The notes under the pieces are model-generated. The model did not search any database. It was not told the DNA's origin and was given only the letters and a program-made list of their open reading frames with translations. The position numbers and the translations under genes are program-made. Positions 1 to 5,431 of a stretch of DNA of 5,431 nucleotides are shown here, in pieces. This DNA comes from Draconibacterium sp. (GTDB lineage: Bacteria; Bacteroidota; Bacteroidia; Bacteroidales; Prolixibacteraceae), in NCBI GenBank assembly GCA_015493625.1, contig WGCT01000036.1, forward strand, positions 1-5,431. Reading direction: 5' to 3'. Position 1 is the first letter of the stretch. Every line of letters starts with the position of its first letter.

Positions 1-116
1 CGCAGAAACCGTGCGGTTTTAAGCGAAATTAACACAGAGAAATGTACATATTGTCTGGTAACAGTGACGCCGTATTTAACACTATATATCTCTAATCAGA
101 ATCTTCTTTAAAAGAC

Positions 117-151
117 AAAAAAAAGCCGCTGCAAATGCAACGGCTTTTTTT
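117..151 (-). terminator. Rho-independent terminator of nifJ, symmetric and probably bidirectional
   Basis: A run of eight A (117-124) precedes GCCG (125-128), and CGGC (141-144) is followed by seven T (145-151). The A and T tracts extend the GCCG/CGGC stem to about 11 base pairs. Beyond one C·A mismatch, TGC (130-132) pairs with GCA (137-139) around an AAAT loop. Read on the minus strand, the hairpin starts 20 bases after the nifJ stop and ends in eight U. Because both flanks are homopolymeric, it could also stop transcription arriving on the + strand from the left. Confidence 0.9.
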
Positions 152-171
152 ATTAATAGAAAATACTTTTA

Positions 172-3100
172 CTATTCTTCGTCTTTCGAGAAGTCCATAG
201 CAGCAAATCTTTCGTACGATTTGTATCTCCATTTTGCATTCTCCTCGGCAGCTTCGAAAAGTACTTTTGCCTCTTCGGGGAATGTTTTTTTCAGAGAAGT
301 GTAACGAACTTCGCCATTTAAGAACTCCTGGAATTTACTCCAGTCGGGTTTTTTTGAATCTAACTGGAACGGGTTTTTACCCTGCTCTTCCAACATTGGA
401 TTGTAACGGAACATCGACCAGTATCCGGCTTCTACCGCTTTTTTCTCTTCGGTTTGCGATTTTCCCATACTTGCTCTCAATCCATGATTAATACAAGGCG
501 AGTAAGCAATAATTAACGATGGGCCCGGATAAGCTTCGGCCTCTTTCAGTGCTTTAAAATATTGCGACTGGCTGGCTCCCATTGCAACCTGTGCAACGTA
601 AACATAACCGTACGACATCATCATTACCCCCAAATCTTTTTTACGGATTTTTTTACCCGATGCGGCAAATTTTGCAACAGCACCGGTTGGTGTAGCTTTC
701 GACGACTGGCCTCCGGTATTTGAGTAAACCTCGGTATCCATCACCAAAACATTTATATCCTGGCCGCTTGCCAAAACGTGGTCTAAACCGCCAAAGCCGA
801 TATCGTAAGCCCATCCGTCGCCACCAAATACCCAAATCGATTTTTTAACAAGGTACTGTTTCAGGTCGGTAATTACTTTTGCATAATCGGTTGTTGAACC
901 GGCAATTGCCTCCAAAACTTTTTTCGATGCAGCTTCCGATGCCTCGGCATTATCTTTTCCTTCAATCCATTCGGCAAACGCAGCTTTTTCTGTTTCGGTA
1001 GCACCGTTATCAATGGCGTCGGTCATTACCTCTTCTAAACGGTTGCGGAAAGCAGAAACTCCCTCAGCAAAACCAAATCCGTATTCGGCATTGTCTTCGA
1101 ACAGTGAGTTTGCCCAAGCCGGCCCGTGACCTGTATTTTTACTTTTTGTATATGGAGTTGACGGAGCCGAGCCACCATAAATTGAAGAACATCCGGTTGC
1201 GTTGGCAATCATCATTCTGTCGCCATAAAGTTGTGTGGCAGTTTTAATGTATGGAGTTTCTCCACATCCTGCACAAGCTCCCGAGAATTCGAATAGTGGC
1301 TGAGCAAATTGTGAGTTTTTAACCGATTTTGTTTTATCGACAACAGTATCTTTAATCGACACATTTTTATCCATATAATCCCAACGGGCAATCTCTTCCT
1401 GCTGAGTTCCGAGTGGTTTCATTACCAGCGATTTCTCTTTCGACGGACAAACGTCGGCGCAGTTTCCACAACCGGTACAGTCGAGAACACTCACCTGAAT
1501 TTTAAATTTCATCTCGCCAAATACTTTCGCCGGAGCAGCTTGTATTACGGCAGTACCATCGGGAGCGCCGGCAGCTTCCTCTTCGTCTAACAAGAACGGA
1601 CGAATTGCTGCGTGCGGACAAACATAAGAACACTGATTACACTGAATACAGTTTTCGGCTTGCCACTCGGGAACGTTTACTGCAATACCACGTTTTTCGT
1701 ATGCTGCGGTTCCCATTGGGAAAGTACCGTCTTCGTAACCAACAAATGTTGATACAGGAAGCGAATCGCCGCGTTGACCATTAATTACGTCAACAACATT
1801 TTTAATGTACTCCGGACGGTTGCCGTTATCTTCTTCTTCGCCTTCGAGAACAATATTTTTCCATTCGGCAGGAACTTCAACTTTTGTAACATTTTTACCA
1901 CCGGCCTCAACAGCGGCGTAGTTCATGTTTACAATGTTTTCTCCTTTTTTACCATACGATTTTACAATGGCTGCTTTCATCTCTTCAACAGCTACATCGT
2001 AAGGAATTACACCGGTAATTTTAAAGAATGCCGATTGCATAATTGTATTGGTACGAGTTCCGAGTCCTAACTCTTCGCCTAATTTTGTTCCGTTAATAAT
2101 GTAGAAGTTGATTTCGTTCTCGGCCATATATTTTTTCATCTTATCGGGAAGATGATTTTTAGTCTCTTCCTCGTCCCATATTGAGTTAAGCAAGAACGAA
2201 CCTCCTTTTTTCAGTCCTTTTAAAACATCGTAAAGATTTAAGTATGCAGGAACGTGACATGCAACAAAATCGGGAGTAGTTACCAAATAGGTAGAACGAA
2301 TCTGTTTTTCGCCAAAACGAAGGTGCGAACAGGTGAATCCGCCTGACTTCTTCGAGTCGTATTCGAAATATCCCTGACACGACTTATCGGTTGCATTACC
2401 AATAATTTTAATCGAGTTTTTATTTGCACCCACAGTACCGTCAGAGCCTAATCCGTAAAATTTAGCTTGGTACGTTCCTTTGGGAGTAATGTCAATCTCC
2501 TCTTTTAACGGAAGCGATTTAAATGTAACATCGTCGACAATACCAATGGTGAAGTCGCCTTTGGGCTCATTCATTTCAAGGTTTTCGTAAACCGACATAA
2601 TTTGCGACGGCGTGGTATCTTTCGATCCCAAACCATAACGACCGCCAATTACAATAGGTGCATTCTCTTTTCCATAAAAATGAGAACGAATATCTAAGTA
2701 GAGTGGTTCGCCTGCTGCTCCCGGTTCTTTAGCCCGGTCGAGTACGGCAATGCGTTTTACCGACTTGGGAAGTGCTTCAACAAAATGTTTTGCTGAAAAC
2801 GGACGGAACAAGTGTACAGCTATCAGTCCAACTTTTTTACCCTGTTCGGCTAAGTGGTCGATGGTTTCGCGAATGGTCTCGGTAACCGAGCCCATTGCAA
2901 TAATAATATTTTCAGCATCGGGGTGACCGTAATAGTTAAACGGGCGGTATTTACGTCCGGTTAACTCGCTAATCTGATCCATGTAATCGGCAACAATATC
3001 AGGAACTGCATCCATAAATTTATTAGCCGACTCTTTTGCCTGGAAGAAAATATCGGGGTTTTGAGCTGTTCCACGAGTGACAGGGTTTTCGGGATTTAAC

Positions 3101-3726
3101 GCGCGATTACGAAATTCCTGAACAGCCTCCATATCGACAAGTGGCAACATATCTTCCATCTCGATGGCTTCAATTTTCTGAACTTCGTGCGAAGTTCTAA
3201 ATCCATCGAAAAAAGCAAGGAATGGAATTCTTGATTTAAGAGTAGCCAAATGGGCTACACCGGCTAAATCCATCTCTTCCTGTACCGAACCGGCTCCCAA
3301 CATGGCAAATCCTGTTTGACGTGCAGCATAAATATCGCTGTGGTCGCCAAAAATAGAGAGTGCATGAGCTGCAACTGAACGTGCACTTACGTGGAAAACA
3401 GTAGGTAATAACTCGCCGGCTATTTTATACATATTCGGAATCATTAACAACAATCCCTGTGATGCCGTGTAGGTTGATGTTAATGCCCCCGACTGTAATG
3501 CACCGTGAACAGCACCCGAAGCACCGCCCTCGCTTTGCATTTCGGCCAAACGTACCGGACGGCCAAACATATTCTTTCTTCCGTTTGCAGCCCACTCATC
3601 AACATATTCGGCCATTGTTGAAGATGGGGTAATTGGGTAGATACATGCTACCTCGCTAAACATGTAACTCATATGCGCTGCCGCATAATTACCGTCGCAT
3701 GTAATGAAACTCTTTTTCTTACTCAT
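172..3726 (-). CDS. nifJ: Pyruvate:ferredoxin (flavodoxin) oxidoreductase, full-length single-chain homodimeric type
   Basis: This cytoplasmic, oxygen-sensitive enzyme converts pyruvate and CoA to acetyl-CoA and CO2 and passes two electrons to ferredoxin or flavodoxin. At 1184 residues it has all the usual fused domains. The N-terminal pyruvate/TPP domain (about 1-250) carries YPITPSS at 30-36, Glu66 and Arg116. Domain II spans about 260-400 and the gamma-type domain about 415-610. An EKR-like linker (about 620-685) precedes a 2[4Fe-4S] ferredoxin domain with Cys693/696/699/703 and Cys750/753/756/760. The C-terminal TPP domain (about 800-1150) has proximal-cluster ligands Cys818, Cys821, Cys846 and Cys1078, a GDGWAYDIG motif at 969-977 and DTEVYSNTGGQ at 997-1007. 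No ligand is missing. The C-terminal extension that shields the Desulfovibrio africanus enzyme from oxygen is absent, as in most homologues. The ATG at 3724-3726 gives the family-typical start MSKKKSFITCDGN; the leader is A-rich without Shine-Dalgarno. The stop is TAG, 20 bases before a strong terminator. Pyruvate is the likely substrate, although ferredoxin versus flavodoxin as partner cannot be told from sequence. Confidence 0.98.
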   Translation of the reverse strand: MSKKKSFITCDGNYAAAHMSYMFSEVACIYPITPSSTMAEYVDEWAANGRKNMFGRPVRLAEMQSEGGASGAVHGALQSGALTSTYTASQGLLLMIPNMYKIAGELLPTVFHVSARSVAAHALSIFGDHSDIYAARQTGFAMLGAGSVQEEMDLAGVAHLATLKSRIPFLAFFDGFRTSHEVQKIEAIEMEDMLPLVDMEAVQEFRNRALNPENPVTRGTAQNPDIFFQAKESANKFMDAVPDIVADYMDQISELTGRKYRPFNYYGHPDAENIIIAMGSVTETIRETIDHLAEQGKKVGLIAVHLFRPFSAKHFVEALPKSVKRIAVLDRAKEPGAAGEPLYLDIRSHFYGKENAPIVIGGRYGLGSKDTTPSQIMSVYENLEMNEPKGDFTIGIVDDVTFKSLPLKEEIDITPKGTYQAKFYGLGSDGTVGANKNSIKIIGNATDKSCQGYFEYDSKKSGGFTCSHLRFGEKQIRSTYLVTTPDFVACHVPAYLNLYDVLKGLKKGGSFLLNSIWDEEETKNHLPDKMKKYMAENEINFYIINGTKLGEELGLGTRTNTIMQSAFFKITGVIPYDVAVEEMKAAIVKSYGKKGENIVNMNYAAVEAGGKNVTKVEVPAEWKNIVLEGEEEDNGNRPEYIKNVVDVINGQRGDSLPVSTFVGYEDGTFPMGTAAYEKRGIAVNVPEWQAENCIQCNQCSYVCPHAAIRPFLLDEEEAAGAPDGTAVIQAAPAKVFGEMKFKIQVSVLDCTGCGNCADVCPSKEKSLVMKPLGTQQEEIARWDYMDKNVSIKDTVVDKTKSVKNSQFAQPLFEFSGACAGCGETPYIKTATQLYGDRMMIANATGCSSIYGGSAPSTPYTKSKNTGHGPAWANSLFEDNAEYGFGFAEGVSAFRNRLEEVMTDAIDNGATETEKAAFAEWIEGKDNAEASEAASKKVLEAIAGSTTDYAKVITDLKQYLVKKSIWVFGGDGWAYDIGFGGLDHVLASGQDINVLVMDTEVYSNTGGQSSKATPTGAVAKFAASGKKIRKKDLGVMMMSYGYVYVAQVAMGASQSQYFKALKEAEAYPGPSLIIAYSPCINHGLRASMGKSQTEEKKAVEAGYWSMFRYNPMLEEQGKNPFQLDSKKPDWSKFQEFLNGEVRYTSLKKTFPEEAKVLFEAAEENAKWRYKSYERFAAMDFSKDEE

Positions 3727-3768
3727 TTTTGTATTAATTTATGTATATAGTTTATAATTAATTTTCGT

Positions 3769-4944
3769 TCAATATAAAAATCCAAACAGCCACAAAGGTA
3801 TTTTATTTCCATTGCCTGTTTCTATAACATCGGAAGCTGCATAAATGCCTTCCTCCGGTTCAATTTTTCTTCCTCCAACAATAAAGTGGTAGTTCATATC
3901 GACCAAAAAGTTGGCTTTTAACGATGTTTTTATTTTATGTTTATACCCCACCTGATTATAAAAAAAGGTTTGGCGCAAATTTAAATTACTCGTATTATTT
4001 GGTGCAATTGCATACAATAGATTTGTATTGTGCATATAAACTTTGTCCGGTTTTTTCATCTGCTCTTCGTTGCCGTTGGAATGAAGCATATGAATTAACT
4101 TTGCATTTTTCAGGTAATTGAGGTAGTTCATAACCGTGGCACGCGAAGTTTGAACAGCTGCTGCCAGCTTACTCACATTGGGCGTAAACGGTGCCTCTTC
4201 GGCAACAATATGAAGTAACTGCCTCAATTTAGAAAGGTATTTCAACTCTATTTGGTTGATATACGGAACATCGATCTCGAGTGCCAAATTAATATGTTTT
4301 AAAAGCTTATTGATATAAAAATTCGGGTCGTCGATAAAATAGGGGAAATATCCGTGTTTTAAATAGTCGCTAAAATAGGCCAGCGGACGCACTTTCGAAA
4401 CAATCTCTTTCGATATTTCAACATGGTTCTCAATTATCTCTTCAAGAGTATAGTAGTTAAAGCTGTTTCCGGTTTGATGATTCAGGTATTCTCTAAACGA
4501 CAAACCTTCAAGATGATTACTATCTACTACTTTCGCCAAATCGGGATTACTGTCGGCAATACGCAAAACCGGCGACGATGTAAAAACAATTTTTAAATCG
4601 GGAATTTCGGTTACACATTTTTTTAAATCGGTTGCCCAATCGGGGTATTTCTGAATTTGGTCGAGCAATAAAACTTTTCCACCTCGCTTGGCAAATTCGT
4701 CGGCAAACGAACTTATTTTACGATTGGTAAAATAGAAGTTATTTAAATTAATATAGAGCACCTCGTTCGACTGTGGAAACGACTCGCGAATATGGTCGAG
4801 AAGGAATGTAGTTTTTCCAACACCCCGAAACCCATTTATGCAAATTAGCTTTTGGCCCCAGTCGATACACTTTAAAAGCTCTCTTTTAATAGTAGGTTTA
4901 GAGCTCTTTAACAGCGACTTATGTGTATGTTGAAAATATTCCAT
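3769..4944 (-). CDS. AAA family ATPase (AAA_14 plus DUF4143-like C-terminus), possibly catalytically degenerate
   Basis: This 391-residue soluble protein has the architecture of the ATPases common in Bacteroidota and archaea whose biological role is unknown. The AAA_14-type P-loop domain (about 14-160) has an intact Walker A, GFRGVGKT at 38-45, and a Walker B-like LLLDQIQKYPDW at 92-103. A sensor-like strand IVFTSS (119-124) and GLSFREYL (147-154) follow. A helical region contains LKHGYFPYF (195-203). A winged-helix segment lies at about 237-290 (SKLAAAVQTSRATVMNYLNYL), and a DUF4143/PD-(D/E)XK-like domain runs from about 297 to the tail IPLWLFGFLY. That tail indicates a complete C-terminus. 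Unusual residues are Gln96 where Walker B normally has Glu, Lys138-Val139 where I recall an Arg pair, and Gln325, Asn345 and Ile355 where I recall acidic residues. Nucleotide binding looks possible, while hydrolysis and nuclease activity are doubtful. The ATG at 4942-4944 has no Shine-Dalgarno. The TGA stop lies 42 bases before nifJ on the same strand, so read-through is possible, but no functional link is evident. Family assignment is firm; function is not. Confidence 0.9.
   Translation of the reverse strand: MEYFQHTHKSLLKSSKPTIKRELLKCIDWGQKLICINGFRGVGKTTFLLDHIRESFPQSNEVLYINLNNFYFTNRKISSFADEFAKRGGKVLLLDQIQKYPDWATDLKKCVTEIPDLKIVFTSSPVLRIADSNPDLAKVVDSNHLEGLSFREYLNHQTGNSFNYYTLEEIIENHVEISKEIVSKVRPLAYFSDYLKHGYFPYFIDDPNFYINKLLKHINLALEIDVPYINQIELKYLSKLRQLLHIVAEEAPFTPNVSKLAAAVQTSRATVMNYLNYLKNAKLIHMLHSNGNEEQMKKPDKVYMHNTNLLYAIAPNNTSNLNLRQTFFYNQVGYKHKIKTSLKANFLVDMNYHFIVGGRKIEPEEGIYAASDVIETGNGNKIPLWLFGFLY
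3793..3800 (-). promoter_or_regulatory. Weak candidate -7 promoter box for nifJ inside the ATPase 3' end
   Basis: On the minus strand TACCTTTG matches TAnnTTTG and would start a transcript about 60 bases before the nifJ ATG. It overlaps the codons of the conserved IPLW tail of the ATPase, so the match may reflect coding constraint. There is no good -33 element. A separate nifJ promoter is expected because this enzyme is normally abundant, and the 42-base intergenic gap itself contains no TAnnTTTG match. Confidence 0.22.
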
Positions 4945-4960
4945 CTAATAAAAATGTTCG

Positions 4961-4968
4961 CAAAAGTA
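4961..4968 (-). promoter_or_regulatory. Candidate -7 promoter box for the ATPase gene (proximal)
   Basis: On the minus strand this reads TACTTTTG, a full match to the Bacteroidota -7 consensus TAnnTTTG. It would place the transcription start about 10-15 bases before the ATPase ATG, giving a very short leader. The sequence 19-21 bases upstream (TTAC at 4992-4989) is a poor -33 TTTG, and it falls inside an inverted repeat. The match is short and could be coincidental in AT-rich DNA. Confidence 0.35.
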
Positions 4969-4986
4969 ATCAGTTTTACGCTTTTA

Positions 4987-5006
4987 TTGTAATCTTTAGA
5001 TTGCAA
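4987..5006. promoter_or_regulatory. Interrupted 20-bp dyad upstream of the ATPase, operator-like
   Basis: The arms are TTG-x-AATCT (4987-4995) and AGATT-x-CAA (4998-5006), separated by TT. Eight of nine arm positions are complementary. The size and symmetry suit a dimeric transcription factor. It begins 42 bases upstream of the ATPase ATG, overlaps the distal -7 candidate, and occupies the -33 zone of the proximal one. I do not recognise it as the site of a particular regulator family, and no regulator gene is present in the window. Confidence 0.35.
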
Positions 5007-5011
5007 AAATA
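5004..5011 (-). promoter_or_regulatory. Candidate -7 promoter box for the ATPase gene (distal)
   Basis: The minus strand reads TATTTTTG, which also matches TAnnTTTG. Use of this box would give a leader of about 50-55 bases before the ATPase ATG. No clear TTTG lies at the expected -33 distance. The box overlaps the outer edge of the dyad at 4987-5006, so a protein bound there would interfere with initiation. Only one, or neither, of the two boxes may be real. Confidence 0.3.
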
Positions 5012-5025
5012 GAAATTAACTGCAA

Positions 5026-5040
5026 TTTATAACTTATAAA
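5026..5040. repeat. 15-bp perfect AT palindrome
   Basis: TTTATAA (5026-5032) and TTATAAA (5034-5040) are perfect reverse complements around a single central C. The site lies about 80-95 bases upstream of the ATPase ATG, beyond the two candidate promoter boxes. It could be a second protein-binding site, but A/T-only palindromes of this length arise readily in AT-rich spacers. Confidence 0.4.
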
Positions 5041-5167
5041 AATAGCGTTTCTACGTTTTTTATGATTGATTAACATTTACAAATTAAATACAACCCGGTG
5101 AGACTGTAGAATTTTTTAAAAAACGTTTAGGGTTTGTTCGCAATATATTCAATTCATACAGTTTTTC

Positions 5168-5192
5168 GGGAATTGAGCGAAGCGAATTGCCC
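5168..5192. repeat. Imperfect hairpin with GCGAAGC loop
   Basis: GGGAATT (5168-5174) pairs with AATT-G-CCC (5185-5192), leaving one bulged G. The loop contains GCGAAGC (5177-5183), a heptamer known to fold into an unusually stable mini-hairpin in single-stranded DNA. GAATTG is also directly repeated at 5170-5175 and 5184-5189. There is no following T tract on either strand, so it does not look like a terminator. Confidence 0.45.
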
Positions 5193-5250
5193 ACAGGATT
5201 CCTTCAGTAAAACTCGAACTTAATAAAACCACGAATACGCAGTTTTATGA

Positions 5251-5299
5251 GTAATTTAAGCGAAGTTATTTTGTACACAGCGAAGCACAAATTACGCTG
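5251..5299. repeat. Nested inverted repeats with two further GCGAAG words
   Basis: GTAATTT (5251-5257) and AAATTAC (5289-5295) are perfect 7-base inverted arms around 31 bases. Alternative pairings within the block are TTTGT (5270-5274) with ACAAA (5287-5291), and CAGCG (5278-5282) with CGCTG (5295-5299). GCGAAG occurs at 5260-5265 and 5280-5285. A run of eight T follows at 5311-5318, but 11 bases separate it from the last stem, which makes it a poor terminator on the + strand. Confidence 0.4.
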
Positions 5300-5431
5300 C
5301 AAACAATTCCTTTTTTTTGACCGATTTATTATACAATCGTTTCAAACAGAATATTCTTAAAGGAGTTTTAAAACAAAAGCAGACCAAAAACACAAACATA
5401 TTTATAAATGGAAACTTACTTGCAGTATTAA

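Larger units (their letters stand above)
4945..5431. other. Gene-free AT-rich spacer upstream of the ATPase
   Basis: No frame on either strand shows a convincing protein. The longest small frames I found are 35-36 codons, and none has a recognisable family signature. The part nearest the ATPase holds the promoter candidates and dyad. The middle has an AT palindrome and a 12-base TTTTTTAAAAAA tract (5112-5123). The right half carries the GCGAAG-loop hairpins. No tRNA, rRNA, riboswitch, transposase remnant or CRISPR repeat was seen. Confidence 0.6.

Noticed and set aside
6..20. AAACC-GTGC-GGTTT hairpin followed by a T as a terminator
   Set aside because: The stem is five pairs and only four T in total are present, which is too weak to call, and no confirmed gene ends there.
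234..491. 85-codon + strand open frame opposite the nifJ 3' end
   Set aside because: It is an antisense shadow of the conserved C-terminal region with no independent signal.
1774..2070. 98-codon + strand open frame inside nifJ
   Set aside because: It lies wholly antisense to a fully conserved enzyme, and its Phe/Asn-rich composition is the expected shadow of the nifJ codons.
3769..4944. ATPase considered as a pseudogene
   Set aside because: The frame is intact over 391 codons with both termini, Walker A and fold-defining residues preserved. The changes are confined to putative catalytic positions, which fits repurposing better than decay.
5112..5123. TTTTTTAAAAAA palindrome as a possible terminator
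   Set aside because: It has no GC stem and no loop, so it cannot form a terminator hairpin. It is a simple AT tract.
5084..5194. Minus-strand 36-residue frame from a GTG start
   Set aside because: It runs through the GCGAAGC hairpin, has no translation signals and resembles no recognisable protein.
5292..5399. Minus-strand 35-residue frame with a hydrophobic start and a lysine-rich end
   Set aside because: No ribosome-binding or promoter signal supports it, it ends inside the hairpin block, and it resembles no family I know. T-rich DNA often yields such hydrophobic peptides.
5359..5431. AAAGGAG followed by ATG at 5408-5410 on the + strand
   Set aside because: The purine-rich site is about 42 bases from the ATG, no start lies at proper spacing, and the frame ends after seven codons. 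Genes of this type of organism rarely use Shine-Dalgarno sites.

Overview
The window reads as chromosomal DNA of an anaerobic or facultatively anaerobic Bacteroidota member. The evidence is start codons with A-rich leaders and no Shine-Dalgarno sequence, candidate promoter boxes of the Bacteroidota TAnnTTTG type, and an AAA_14/DUF4143 ATPase with the C-terminal tail I associate with that phylum. Base and codon style (many TCG and CGG triplets in a moderately AT-rich genome) would fit Bacteroidales/Marinilabiliales-type bacteria. That finer placement is only an impression.

Layout: positions 1-116 hold no recognisable gene, although one + strand frame stays open from the window edge to a TAA at 109-111. 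A strong symmetric, potentially bidirectional terminator lies at 117-151. The minus strand then carries two genes, described here in transcription order. An AAA ATPase with a C-terminal DUF4143-like domain (4944-3769) is followed after 42 bases, with no terminator between, by a full-length pyruvate:ferredoxin oxidoreductase (3726-172), whose transcript ends at the terminator. Positions 4945-5431 hold no convincing gene. They contain candidate promoter boxes, an interrupted dyad upstream of the ATPase, an AT palindrome, and a cluster of small GCGAAG-loop hairpins.

The oxidoreductase is a housekeeping enzyme of anaerobic carbon metabolism: it oxidises pyruvate to acetyl-CoA and CO2 and charges ferredoxin. 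All expected cofactor ligands are visible. The ATPase has no obvious metabolic link to it, so their adjacency may be chance or simple read-through.

The most interesting point is the ATPase. Its Walker A motif is intact, but several positions that I recall as conserved and charged in this family are changed: the Walker B glutamate is Gln96, a conserved Arg pair is Lys138-Val139, and three acidic positions of the C-terminal nuclease-like domain are Gln325, Asn345 and Ile355. This pattern suggests a paralogue that binds nucleotide but may not hydrolyse it or cut nucleic acid. The claim rests on remembered family consensus and needs an alignment. I see no CRISPR array, RNA gene, insertion sequence or obvious multi-gene novel system.
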